The position numbers and the translations under genes are program-made. 64,000 bases of DNA, from positions 1 through 64,000 of the forward strand of contig JBAMJV010009412.1 of the NCBI GenBank assembly GCA_037951105.1. Reading direction: 5' to 3'. Each line of letters begins with the position of its first letter. Position 1 is the first letter of the stretch. The DNA comes from Echinarachnius parma. Lineage: Eukaryota > Echinodermata > Echinoidea > Clypeasteroida > Echinarachniidae. Of the stretch, positions 1 to 12,700 are shown piece by piece. Below the pieces are notes generated by a model that was not told the DNA's origin, searched no databases, and was given only the letters and a program-made list of their open reading frames with translations.

Positions 1-790
1 GGTAAGTTATTTCTTCTTTGTTTGCAAATGTGATAGTAATTACAATGTAAGACATATGTGACCTTACACCACAAAACGACCAATAAGTCGGGACAACTGA
101 TTTGCTGCTTTTCATAAAACATTAAAATAGAAGTCATTATCTTTAAAATGGTATATCATTCGTCATATTTGGACTAAGCAAACCCTCTCAAAATGAACAC
201 CAAAGATTTGGAATATGGCTGAAGCCTTTTTAAAATAAGGGAGAAACGGACCATTTAAAAGATCAGTTTCCATTAAAGCACTGTAATAAGATCACATTTA
301 TTGGATGAACAAAATATTTTAACATGATTTTTGACGCTCAAAATGTTACAGAAGCTAGATTAAGATATACTCATTCAGGAAATATCAAAATCCTAAATCT
401 CAAATTTTGAACAAAATTTGACTATTTTAGCTAATAAAAGAGAAACTACCACAGCGACATAACGGTCGTTTTGTGGTGTATGGTCACATATTATGTTTTG
501 CCTTGTGGCCCAGTCAGGTAAGTAAAAACAAGATTTTTTTCATATTGAACTGGCCCAAAACCTGAATCTGGTGGCCCCAAACAAAGGAATACATTCTTTT
601 GTATTTGGCTGATGGAAACTGGTAAGTCTTCTTTGTTTTTAAATGTGCTCGTAGTTGCAATGCTAGAAATGTTTATTTTTTGCACTGTGGCCCAGTCGGC
701 GAGTAGAATAAGGATTGTCCATATTCTAGTGGCCCGAAACCCAAATCTGGTAGCCCCAAACAAAGGAAAACGTGACAAATTCTGTTATAT
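1..790. repeat. Diverged direct repeats with GGCCCAGTC core
   Basis: Three similar stretches (1-54 continued at 491-610, then 611-790) share GGTAAGT, TTCTTTGTTT, TGGCCCAGTC (about 505 and 687) and a GGTGGCCCCAAACAAAGG-like end. A further decayed copy lies near 2780-2830 and 3070-3110. The first copy is split by the MITE at 55-490. No coding function is visible; this may be an intronic or UTR tandem array of a gene outside the window. Confidence 0.5.
55..490. mobile_element. MITE with about 27-bp terminal inverted repeats
   Basis: The left end TATGTGACCTTACACCAC and the right end, its reverse complement with one or two differences (GTGGTGTATGGTCACATA), bracket about 436 bp with no open frame. 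A TA on both sides fits a 2-bp target duplication. It sits inside one unit of the flanking direct repeat, which marks it as an insertion. Confidence 0.65.
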
Positions 791-897
791 ATTGAGTTGC
801 CCCTTCAGGCCAGGGATCAATGAAATCAGGTGGCCTGAAGTGAATTTTTACAAGCAGGAGGAGACAGTTCTGTATCTCAATTGTCATTCGACTGCTA

Positions 898-1073
898 CAG
901 TGGAACCTCGTTATAACGAGCATGTTGGGCCCATTGAATTTACCTCCTTATATCAGATGTATTGTTGTATCAGAGCTTAAAAACCACAAAATACATTGAA
1001 CCTGGACCTGTGAAATTACCTCGCTATATCATGTTCCCGATTATAAAGAGCTCATTATATAGAGGTTCCACTG
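898..1073. mobile_element. pogo/Tigger-like MITE
   Basis: The ends CAGTGGAACCTCGTTATAAC and ..ATAGAGGTTCCACTG are inverted repeats flanked by TA on both sides (896-897, 1074-1075). That TIR start and TA duplication are typical of pogo/Tigger-derived non-autonomous elements. At 176 bp it has no coding capacity. Confidence 0.7.
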
Positions 1074-1161
1074 TAGTAACATTGGAACCCTGTATAATAT
1101 GAGGAGCTTGGTTCCATGAATATTACCTTGCTATCTCAGGGTTAACCAAACAAAAGTTCAA

Positions 1162-1329
1162 GGGCCCCGCTGCAGAAAGAGATACAATCGATTGTAAGTT
1201 ACAATTGATTGTAAGTCAGAAAATTTGCACCTTTCAACCGATCAGATATGCGCATTTAGTCACATGATCTGACTTACAATTAATTGTTTACAACTTAATT
1301 TTGATTGTATTTATTTCTGCAACAGGGCC
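1162..1329. mobile_element. MITE, GGGCCCCG-CTGCAGAAAG family
   Basis: The terminal inverted repeats begin GGGCCCCGCTGCAGAAAG and end TTTCTGCAACAGGGCC. The interior contains inverted TTACAATTGATTGTAAGT motifs. A second copy lies at 34264-34414, and a sister subfamily with different outer ends at 49112-49266 and 53281-53429. Confidence 0.7.
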
Positions 1330-2141
1330 AAGGGCTGGTAATAGCAATATTATCTTGGTTGAAGAGGCTTTTGATAGTATCAAAGCTCTTCATAACGAGG
1401 TTCCATCTGATCTCTACCACTGTCACCGTTTTAGGGCCAATAAAGACCAAATAATCTTTGATGTGGTCTGAATGAGACTCCCATTGCAAGGGAAACCCAG
1501 TTTGATAACGGGGACTTGCAGACATTGATGATGGATAAAGATTCATGGTGTTGCATTGTGAACTCAATCTTGGATGGTGTCTGCTTAGTAGTAGTAGTAG
1601 TACAGTACCTTTCTAGATAGGCTATTACTAAACTAGCATGAGGTAAATTCCCCACATTTCTGTCTGTTCATTGTTTATTTTGTTTGCATAATATTTTATA
1701 GTCACGTTTTTGAACAAATTTATGTTTTATTATTTATCATGTGTTGTGTTGTCACTTCTTATGTTTTTTGTGTGTGTTTTGTAATGTACATTAAAAAAGA
1801 ACTTGATAAAATTCATTGTCGTTTCTGATGAGCTTTATTTGTCCTCGCCTCTTAGCTTGTCTGACTGAAGTCATTCATGTTAATATGAAATAACTTAATG
1901 TATGTTTTTTTTTAGCCCGACATTGTCTAATCGTCACTTTCAATTTAACCTTTTTAGTCCATCCTAAAACTGATGATTTTGAAGTTGTATTTCATCAGAT
2001 GTGTATTTTGAATTTTTGTTAAATTGAGCTTTCATGTACAAGCACGATATACACATACACTGATACACACAAATCATACATCTAGACAAACAATGAGAAA
2101 CTCTCACAGACAGTACATTCATGTCAAGAACATGTTCTATG
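1330..2141. other. No gene seen
   Basis: AT-rich sequence with short poly-T stretches and no supported exon. A (TAG)n-like run lies near 1590. Confidence 0.5.
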
Positions 2142-2525
2142 TAATACGTGAGGTTTGCGGTTGCACCATGTGAGATGGGTGGTGAGTCCTGAAAAGGACT
2201 ATGGTAGTCCTAGAAAGGACTGTTGTTAGTCCTAGAAAGGACTGTTGGTGTAGTCCTGAAAAAGGACTGTTGGTATTCTTTCTAGGAGAGTTCTAAAAAG
2301 GACAGTTGGTACTACCACTGTCCTTTTTAGGACTCTCCTAGAAAGAAAGGACTACCAATAGTTCTTTTTAGAACTCTCCTAGAAAGAATACCAAGTCCTT
2401 TTTCAGGACTACACCAACAGTCCTTTCTAGGACTAACAACAGTCGTTTCTAGGACTACCATAGTCCTTTTCAGGACTCACCAATCCACCCATCTCACATG
2501 GTGCAACCGCAAACCTCACGTATTA
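2142..2525. repeat. 384-bp palindromic foldback built from AGTCC/GGACT modules
   Basis: The sequence from TAATACGTGAGGTTTGCGG is mirrored, with few mismatches, by CCGCAAACCTCACGTATTA at the right end. Between them are repeated modules such as AGTCCTAGAAAGGACT, which are themselves short palindromes. The strand could fold into one long hairpin. It is probably a foldback-type DNA element; no coding frame is present. Confidence 0.75.
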
Positions 2526-2842
2526 TATACACCACCATGGAAACCGATACTTACAAGCAACATTTATGTTCTATGTAGCTATAATTTTGTTTTCATTTTC
2601 ATATGTCTTTGTTTATATTTTACCAGCCTAAAGTCATGTTTTGTATTGGATTCCCTAAATTATTACAAATGGAAATCACATTGAACATACAGCACATATG
2701 TCCTTTTGAGCTTGAAGCAATACTGAATTAACCTGTCCCCTACTAGATTTTACGATCCCTTTGGACAGTGTTAGAAATTCACTTTTTTTGCCCAGTCAGG
2801 CAGCAACTAAAAACAAATCTTTTCAAATTCTAGCCACCAAAT

Positions 2843-3060
2843 GGCCCTATATTCATAAAAACCCGCTAGCTTAGTTTCAAGCTAAGTCTATTTCGAATGA
2901 TATGGTTTAGCGAGTAATGAAAACAATTTCCTTGTCTCCACTAGGGTTAGCTGGTAACAAGCTTTAGCAACTAAAAGATCATGTGTATAGTACCTAGCCA
3001 TGTCATCAAAAATAGACTTAGCATGAAACTAAGCTAGTGGGCTTTTATGAATATGGGCCC
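2843..3060. mobile_element. MITE, GGCCCTATATTCATAAAA family
   Basis: Inverted ends GGCCCTATATTCATAAAA and TTTTATGAATATGGGCCC extend inward through GCTAGCTTAGTTTCA and TGAAACTAAGCTAG. The element is 218 bp and non-coding. Confidence 0.7.
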
Positions 3061-3533
3061 TGAAAGCTTAATATGGTGGCCTCAAAAAATAAAGGAAAAC
3101 AAATGTTATATTTAGTCGCCCAGTGGAACCACCACTCAAAAATAATATTCTTATAAATGAAAGGTAATTGTTTTGGTAGTGCATTCCGCCTACAAGTTCA
3201 GAAAAAAAAAGCTTCCAGACAAATAATATAATTTGAAAACTCATCACCACCTTCGTGACTCTATTGTCTCCAAACCGACATGGGTATGAGGCCCTGATGG
3301 TTCTGTAAATGTTGGTGATCAATTGAATTGTTTATGAATTACACAACCATTTGCAAAGTGCTGTCAATCTATTCAATATCAAATGCTGGTACTAAAACCT
3401 ATAAGACTTGTTCTTTGCGTGGTGGTCCCCTTAAAGAATGCATTTGCCATTGCAAATGATGTAACATGGGTAGCATAATCTACTTAACGCCCTTCTCAGT
3501 CTAGCCAGACGATGTGCTTGATCTTGCAGAATA

Positions 3534-3814
3534 CAGTGGAACCTTGTTATAGTGACAACTTTTGGGACCATGTGAATTACCTTGTTAAACACTGTTAAAC
3601 AGTGGAACTTCTTTATAACAAGCTCTGATTAATATAACAAGGTACCTGATATAGCGAGGTAATTTCAAAGGTCCATGTTTTATGTATTTTAAAGCCCTGA
3701 CACAAGAAATCTGATGTAATGAGGTAATTTCAATGGGCTTGGATCAGCAAAATGATCTTGTTATAAAAGATGTTGAATTGTTATATTAGAGGTCCTTTTA
3801 ACAAGGTTTCACTG
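3534..3814. mobile_element. pogo-like MITE, possibly composite
   Basis: It starts CAGTGGAACCTTGTTATAG, ends AACAAGGTTTCACTG and is flanked by TA. An internal CAGTGGAACTTCTTTATAAC near 3600 suggests one copy inserted in or fused with another of the same family. Confidence 0.6.
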
Positions 3815-4606
3815 TATGGGAGTATGGTGTGCTGTCTTGTACTACTATTTACTGCTAATAACAGAAAGAACAAATAGGTTTGTATATTTACAGAATGTTT
3901 TATTTTTTCTCTTGATTATAAACGACATTTCAGATAAGGTAACTAACGAGTAAGGGCTGTGGAATAGAAGAGTATACATGTTGTTAATTTATATACCTAG
4001 GCAAATATAGCCTAAAGCTTGGACAGTCAATGTTCAGTACAATAAATCAATAGTTTCATTATTACAGTTCTAGAAACGGGGCATTGTTTGTTGCCCCAAC
4101 CAATAAATGTACTGCTTTGTACAAATAAAAATACAATATAAACATGGCACAACACTAGCAACTGCCCAATTGCCCAGGGCAAGAAAAGATTCATGTCAGG
4201 CAAGTAAAATTTCATAAATGGGGCAACTAGCTTTTTAGTACAACTACAAGAGACATATTTAAAGGGTACAACCACCCAAAACTAATATTCTGATTATAGA
4301 AAGGTAACATGTTTAGTATTCCATTCCAATTCCATCAACAAATTCACAAAAATATGTTTTCAGAAAAAAACCATATATAATTGGAAAACGCATCACCATT
4401 CTAAAGCATGCGTTCATGCGGTCTGAATTGCGAAGACTACTGCGTGCGGAGCAAGCGCATCGCCCGGGATTCTATTGCCTACAAACCTAAACGTACGCGT
4501 GAAGAGCATTGGCGCACTCGCAAACCAGGAAATAGTAGTGGTTCCGTAAGTGGTGGAAATTAATTGCTTTGTTTATGAATTACACAACCCTTTGCAAAAT
4601 GTTGGG

Positions 4607-5136
4607 TACCGTAAAACTCCGTGTATAAGACGCACTTTTTTCCCGTCGGAAAATTTTCAAAGTGGGGGGTGTGTCTTATACACAGGTACAGCCAAAAAAA
4701 AAAATAAAAAATAAATTTAATGCATATTAAACTGGTCTATGGCATGACAAGAGCTTGATATAAGAGGGAACATTTATCAAAATATACCTTTTTCCTACAT
4801 AAATTATAGTGGTTAGCAAAACAAAATGCAAGTTTTTAAGCAGTAACACTGCTACTAATTGAATATTCGGATATTCATGAGTAGCAGCACTCATTTAATA
4901 TTCAATTTTCTAAACAGTGGTTATACATTTTTCTCAACAAAAAAGTTATTAATGAATTTAGTATTTTGCATATTTAATGAGCATTGCTACCTCATGAATA
5001 TATGAATATTCATGAAAAAAAAAATCAAAAAAAAAAAAAAAAAAAAAAAGTTTTTTTAATTTTTTTAATTTTTTTAATAGAAAGTTGGGGGTGCGTTTTA
5101 TACACGAGTGCGTCTTATACACGGAGTTTTACGGTA
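4607..5136. mobile_element. TIR element, ACCGTAAAACTCCGTGTATA family
   Basis: The ends TACCGTAAAACTCCGTGTAT and ATACACGGAGTTTTACGGTA are nearly perfect inverted repeats that include GACGCAC/GTGCGTC inward. The interior has a second shorter inverted pair of ATTCATGAGTAGCA-like sequence and a long poly-A/poly-T section (about 5017-5080). No transposase frame is present, so it is non-autonomous. Confidence 0.7.
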
Positions 5137-6250
5137 TCTATTTGCCCGGTGGTCCCCTTTAATTCCTTATGTATAGTATAAGCAGATTGAGCGACCTAGC
5201 GCAATTTATTTTTAAAAATTCATGGTTTTACTTGCCTAAATTGGCAAGTAGGAAAAATGGTGCGGAGGCTTGATAAAGAAGTGACCTACCTCTATTGGGT
5301 CCTTGCAAGTCACACTGTAGCAAATAAAAAGGCATTTCAAATCATATCGACCTGATTTTTTAAAGAAAAATTAATAAAACACAGAACTTTTGATCAGCAT
5401 GTTAATTCTGTGGCTACAAAAGTTAAATGCCAGTTTCTTCTCAAAAGAAAAGATAATACAGCGGAGCCTTGTTAACAAAATTGCATGAAGGATAAATACC
5501 AATCTTCAGCCTCAATCAACTTATCAACTTAAAAAAATGTTTTTGTGGCACATTCAGTAGCCTAGATAGGCAGTCATGTGCCCCCAAATAAATTGGAATG
5601 TTTCAAACAAAAACAACAAAACACAGAAGAATACAGTAAATACTTTTAGCATGCTCTCCTAATACCGAGCCACTGTTTGCATTTATCATAGATATAAATA
5701 TACATTATTTCTCTCAATAGTCAAATGTATTATTCACTTGATTATCAACATTCATATGTTCAAATATATATATCACAAAATATGATGTCAAGCATAAAAG
5801 TTAGAGATGGAAAAAAAATTGAATAAATTTGTTCGGACACCCATCTCTCTATCATCCATGTTTCCATCAACTAAAGTTGAGCATGATATTACCTCTACAA
5901 CTGTAAATATGGCACCAGGATTTCTTAAGTGGAAGTGGAGGTGGAAGGCATACATACAGGGGGCAATGCATTAAAAAAAGGGGGGGGGTGATTGGTAAAA
6001 AAAGGCATACAAGCATTTTGTGTGTGTATGCCTCTAGTGCTCTCTCCTGGCACTGCCACTGTAACTGCTCTATTTTTCCATCCAAATTATCATAATTAGA
6101 AAAGACAAGGCTGGAAAATTTAGTCATTAGCCTTTGTGTGTAAAATGGATCAACAATAAAGTTATTCTATTACTAATTACATATGGAGCTGATTAATCCA
6201 TCATAACCACATCAGTTTAAAAGAGGATTCATGAACCATTCAAACCTGTC
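5137..6250. other. No gene seen
   Basis: AT-rich DNA. A partial pogo-like end (CAGCGGAGCCTTGTTAAC) lies near 5460 and a short G run near 5980. No exon is supported. Confidence 0.5.
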
Positions 6251-6474
6251 TAATGCCCTCCGCAGATAGAGCCGACTCAACCCGATCTGACTGGTTTTCA
6301 GTCGGTTTTGCTCAGTCGTAGCTGTTCAACATGTCGAATCGGCCTCGAATGAGCTCCGACTGGCTCTTGATCAGCAAAACAGGAGTCCCGACTCCTGAGG
6401 CAACGTATACTGAGCTGAACCGACTGAAAACCAGTCGGATCGGGTCGAGTTGGCTCTGTGTTCGGAGGGCATTA
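6251..6474. mobile_element. GC-richer MITE, TAATGCCCTCCG family
   Basis: TAATGCCCTCCG at the left is mirrored by CGGAGGGCATTA at the right. The inverted repeats continue through GAGCCGACTCAACCCGATC and GGTTTTCAGTCGG. The 224-bp unit is almost entirely a stem. Confidence 0.7.
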
Positions 6475-6636
6475 GGGAGACAGAAATGGTGGTCTTAATC
6501 AGCAGGATGTCTCTAGACCGGTTCATTAAATATGTAAACTGCATTCAAGGAAGTCAAGATTAATTGTCTGTATCTATAGCCAGGTGGTCTTTATATACAG
6601 TTGGTCACTATCTAGAGCAGATTTGACCGTTTATGG

Positions 6637-6690
6637 TATTCTTGTGCAGAATGAGTTGTGCTAGTTGAGCATTGATACTGTCAGTTAGAC
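6637..6690 (-). repeat. Decayed partial copy of the last coding exon of ZBED gene 1
   Basis: On the minus strand this stretch reads like the final codons of the gene just upstream (CTCAACT..TCTGCACAAGAA). It lies about 100 bp past the stop codon, with substitutions and small indels. It is a duplicated coding end now in the 3' UTR or flank. Confidence 0.5.
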
Positions 6691-6790
6691 ACTGGGAGCT
6701 ATGGGAGTAGCAGCAGATATATAATATACAGTATGCCTTTCCCTTTGGCCAGCTTTGCCTGTCTGGAACATGCTCACAATGCATACAATT

Positions 6791-9700
6791 TTACATGAAG
6801 AGCATGATGTTCTTGTGCAGAAAGAGTTGAGCATCAACGTTCTTGACAGATTCAAGTCGTTTACGATTCTCCATGGCCGTTTTGACCTCATCGGGTAGAC
6901 AAAGTGGAGTAGCGGCCGCTGGCACACAGAGGATTCCTTTGGCTAGCTTAGCAAGTCCTGGGAACCGACTCTCGTTCAGCTGCCACCAGTTGAGAGGATC
7001 CGTCTCCCGCGAGACCGGTCGCTCCAGACGAAAGAGATCAATCTCATCCTCAGGCTTGATCTGCTTCTTGTTGAATTCGTCTTCACCGAGTAGAGCGAAG
7101 AAGGCAGAATCTTCCTGCGATTCAACAGTGGTCTTTTCTGATTCCTTGGGAAGATCGGCAAGGTGCTGCTTCAGCTCTTCTATGACCGGAATCCTGTCCT
7201 CGTCGGAAAGAAAGCGAAGATGGTGGAAGCGTGGATCGACCGCAGAAGCCTGCATCATGAGGGAGCTTGGGAGTATCTCATTAAGCTCGCATCGAGCCTG
7301 GAGCTCTGTCTTCAAAGTGTTGAGGAAAATCTGGCCGTCTTCGGAGAGTTCATCTGCTGAGCAATGGGCATCAATGTTCTGCATCACCCCCTGGATCACA
7401 GGCAACCAGCAAGACAGGGATTTGTTCCTGGCATCCCCCATCACAGCAATGGCCGCCTTGACGCACTGCAACGCCTGTACCATCTCGTGCAGAAGCTTCC
7501 ACTGCTGTTCTGTCAGGTTCTGCTCCTTGTCCTCCAGGACTTGGCTGATGGGCTCCTGCATCTCAGCCAGCTGGCCTATCATGGTGAAGATCATCTCCCA
7601 CCGGCTAGATGCGTCGCACAAGACGAACATGGGCGCCTGCTTTTGCTGCTGCACAGATGCGCACAGTGCATCTAAGGTCTCCTTATGGACGATCAGATGC
7701 GAGATAAGCCGCTCCGCTGCGATGATGAGACTCGACACAGGTGGAACACTGAGAGCATTCTGCACTGATATTCCCAACAACTCTCCTGTGCACGGCCTGC
7801 ATTCCCAGCTCATGAATGCACAGATTGCCTTGAGGACCCGGAGCCGCTCTGTGATGTCTGATAGAGGGTATCCACATTCTGTGCCATAGACCACACCAAC
7901 GACAGCTCCAAGGGAGATGTTGCACTCCAGGCAAAGGGTCCTCATCTTGTGGGAAACATCTTCATCTGTAGTATTACCACCGATCTGGAATTAGATGAAT
8001 AGAAAACAAACAAAAGAAAAGAAAAGGTAAACTAAAGTTTTATAATTGAGCTGTTATCATGCTATTTTGTATTCTGAAACAAATACCTAATTGTGTGGGT
8101 AAAATCTTGTTCTGTAGTATTGCTCGTGATAGAAGATGAAACACGGTTCAGACAAGAGTAAAAGGCAGTTTCATCACTGATCATTTTTTTAAAGGTCAAC
8201 CTCTATATGACTCGCATACATTTCTAATTTTTCAAGAATTTGTTCTTGATTTTGTATTTTGCCACTGGTCTATTATAAAGAACATGAAAAACTAGATGGA
8301 TCTTCGACTGCGCGCAGTCGAAATGATGCCTCCGCTATCACGCGATTTTTATATCAAGCCCAAATTAACATGCACTGAATTAATTCTGTAAACTCAATTT
8401 TGATGGTAATTCATCAACCGGATCTTGAGATATCACAATTAAAAGCTATTTTTGCATATATAATGAGTCCTGTGACCTTGACTTTTGACCTTATGACCCC
8501 AAAATTGTATTTCTACATTGGCTCCCTAAGATACATTCAGGTACCAAGTGTGAATTCATTTCTTGAGTTTTTACAACTATAAGCTATTTCGCATTATATA
8601 TGAATTGTGACCTTGAACTCTGACCTCATGCCCCCAAAATTGTATGGCTACATTGGCTCGCTAAGATATAGGCAGGTACCAAGTTTGATTGAAATCTGAC
8701 ATTGTTCTTGAGATTTTGCCAAATCTATTTTAGCATATCTATATAGAGTCCTGTGACCTTGACCTTTGACCTCATGACCCCAAAATTGTATGGCTTCATT
8801 GGCTCCTTAAGATACATACACATGTACAATTTTGATTGAATTCTGACATTCAGTTCTTGATATTTTGCTATTACAAGCTATTTTGGCAAAGTGCCCTTGA
8901 CCTTTGACCCCCAAAATCTAATCAGATCATTGTCACCCCAATATGTACACTCATACCAAGTTTGAAATTGATCAGTCAACCGGTTCTTGAGATATCGCGT
9001 GAACGAAAATGGGACGTACATGTACGTACGGACGGACAACCCGAAAACATAATGCCTCCGGCAACTTCGTTGGCGGAGGCATAAAAAAAACAAATTTTAA
9101 GTAACATCATTTTTTGCTTGGAGGTAAATTCCTTTCATTTTAGAATGAGTTGAACACTATAGAATTACCTCAATGGTGCCAATGATCCAACTCTCATACT
9201 TCCAGTCCTTCGTGATGAGGTTTGCTGTCAGGGTAATGTAATTCCTGTGGTTGAAGTCCGTCCAGAGGTCACAGGTCAGGCCAATCTTCTGATCATCGAC
9301 TGCAAATCGTGCCCCCAACTTCTCTCTCCCTTCATTCACTCGATTGCTTAGTAGATCTTCAAGAACAGCCTATGATAGGAACAAAATAATTAAAAGATTA
9401 ATATAAAAACAGTACAGAAGTCCAATAATTGCACATATCTTCCTCCTCATACAGTAGTAATTGCTTAGTAAGTAGATCTTTGATGAAGAAAATAATCAGA
9501 GGCAATCTCTTCTCTCCTATGTCCTCTGATCATCAGCTGCAAAAACGTGCCCCCTTCCATCAGCAGATGTACAAGAATATTCTGCAACAGGAAATTGTTT
9601 TAAACACATTGAAAACTATACTGTATACACAATACAAATATGTTTGTTTATAAATTATTACCTGCAAAACATTGCTCTCTCCCTTCCTTCAGGCTATAGC

Positions 9701-12700
9701 TTAGTAATCTTTAAGAATAGCCTGTAAAGAGAGAATTTTTTGGGAATAATTCTGAGAACCATACAAAAGCCACCAAAATTTGTTTTATAATCTGAAAAAT
9801 GTGCCCTAAACTCCTCTTTGCCTTCCTTCATTCTGGTGATTAGTAGATCTTTGAGAGAACAGCCTAATACAGGGTGGCCCCCCAAAAAAACGGAACGAGG
9901 CTCTTCCCAAAATATAATAACAAAATTATTATGTTCATCGGATGGGATAGGGTGTCCTTTCCAATGAAAAACGATACCAAGAACGGTCATTTTGGTCGTG
10001 TAGTTTTTGTGTTAGGGCGCTGTGAGTGACAACATGGCAGGTTCCAATTTTTGTCATTTTTTACCAAGTCAGTGTCTGATAAATCGCACTTACTGCCTGT
10101 CATCGCATCGAACAACAAACTTATAATTAAAATGTTTATAAAATTACAATCAGTAAGCATGGTAAGAATAGAAATAAACAAATAAAACAATCATAAGACA
10201 AGACAGAACAAAACAAACACATGATGAACTGCAGGAACCTGAACATGCTGAAGATTGTGAGGAATGACAATGCAGAAGGAGAAGAGTTGAGAAGCAGGCA
10301 ACAGTTGGAATATATTTATGCAAGTAGCATTACTGAAGAAGAAAAAATGTTTTCATATAAATAAAAACAAAATGCTGTCTTATTCTTAGTGCATAAATTC
10401 ATCATAATATATATTTAAAATACAGTCAAACCCATCTATAGTGGCCACCCAAGGGAGACAAGAAATGTGGCCACTGTGTCTGTAGACAGGTAACCTCTCT
10501 ATATAGACAGGTTCAATTACACTGTTTTTCTCTGCAAGGGATCACTTTGAGTGGCCACTATAGGCAGGTTGGCTGCTATAGACAGATGGCCGCTACGACA
10601 GGTTTGACTGTACAATCTTATAAGTTATATTGCTTGTTAAGCTAAGAAGAATAAGAATTAGACATACAATTACAATACAATTACAATACAAATTGTAATT
10701 AATTATGGTCGATAATTCAATGTTTTTTTTTTAATGACCATTATTCAGTGGGGGAGCAAGCACCAAATAAGCAGGTACCTGCGAATATGCAGGTACCTGC
10801 AAATTCGCAGGTTTTAAGTCGTAAAAACTGCCACAATTAACAAGGTCAACCTGCATATTTGCAGGTTGAAAACAGATACTAGTCTGTAGCTCCTTAAGTC
10901 TTGAAAACCGCACTTTCTAACATAGTTCATTGGAAAGCACATACAATTTTACCCCAGTATGCAGTTTAAAAAAAAAATTACGTGTCTAATTTTCATTAGA
11001 GGGCTGAAAACACGAGACTATCATGATCGGTATGATCGATCGGCAGAGCAGCGGGCGCGATCGCGATCGCAGTGTTGAAGCTAGCAGGCTAGCTTTACTC
11101 ATCAGCTGGGCCACGTAACCTGCAAATATGCAGGTTTGGCTCGCGAGTGTTTATGACCTAACTTACGGCGCAAATGCAGGTAAAAGTCCCCTGGTACTGA
11201 TTGATTTTACGACCTCATCATCTGAATAATTTTTTTTCTGTTAGTGTTAAATTGAAGAGGGCAAGCACAGCTAGCCTAAGGATTGTTTATGCGTATGCTT
11301 TGGTACGTGGGAATGAGATATTATTGGGACATATTAGGTGTGAGTGTGTGTGTGTGTGTGTGAGTGAGTGGGAGGGGGGGGGGGGGATGTGGTAAAGGAT
11401 ACATGATCGGTGATAAGTATTACTTACAACTAGCTGTACCCGCGGAAATCCGCGGGTTTTTTGTGAGAGAAAGGCGATGATGATATAGCGATACTTTAAA
11501 ACTTTATTATTCCCAAAGTCATCACTTAAAGGTAGCGTTGAGTATTGGTATTTCCCGAAGTGCCCCTGATAATTGTTTGTAAGATACGGAAGAACTAACT
11601 GTCAAATTTGAAAGAACAAACAATTTTAATGACAGAATAAACTTTATTTGATCAAAATCGGTTCAGAAACGGATGAAATATCCAGACCATAAAAATATTT
11701 GTATTAAAAAATTCTTCACCGGGGGAAGGTTGTTGATGATAATCTCTATTGAATCATTATTTTAACAAAACTTTAAATGCACACTTTTGTATGAAAATGG
11801 TCAAAACCAATCACTCTTTTAGAGAGCGCCCTCTTGAGTTGCAACGACTTTTTATGAATGATAACAGAGGATTTACTTAGTCGTTTGTAATTGTGTATAC
11901 TTTTCGAGCATGGTGAAGTTTTAACTATTATTTTGTACCGTAATGGTGCAGGTTTTGATTACTAAAGTTAAGTTTAACCAATACTCAACTATCCCTTTAA
12001 ATAGTATACTATAGGACAAAATAAACACGGGCGACTCAATCCCGCCCCACAACACGTCGGGGCCCCGTCCAACGATGTCATCCGGTCAATGTATTACATT
12101 AGATACAGTTCACTATATAATATGCTCGTGTACTTGCTAATAAAGTAGCTTTGCCGCTCCACCCCACCCCCCCCCCCCCCCCTCCCTCGACCACAATTGC
12201 CTGCATGACACATAACCCCGTGTCCCCTAAGCTTTTCATATCCACACTAAATTCTTCGGCGTATATATATTTTGTCCTATTCTTGTCAAACCAGATGATG
12301 AATGTTCTTTGAAGGGAATAGTAGCCGTCTATATGCCTACATGTATTGCATAATAAATGAGCAGATACCTCCCACATCCATTCTCCCCCCCCCCCCCCCC
12401 CGGGCCCCCAGACGTCTTCTCTGGTATAGTACAAATGTAGTAGCTTCCACTGATTCACGACTGGCATAATACAATAATCTTACCGCAAGTTGGCGAGGTT
12501 GTATAATCGTGTATGGAGCGAATGAGCAAAAGAGTGACCATTGTCGATGGTCAGTGAGCTATGCAAACAAACTCCGCTACGGCGGGGTGATTAAGAAGAC
12601 TCCGTGGCTTAATACACAATGCACAGCCTTCTACCTGAGTGTTATCGAGCGCAGCTAAATTGAAGCTGTTGTCATTTTATCGTTACTGCCTTTGCAAAAA

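Noticed and set aside
10741-10745. 8-bp target duplication that would make the giant element a hAT
   Set aside because: Only five bases (TTATT) match on the two sides.
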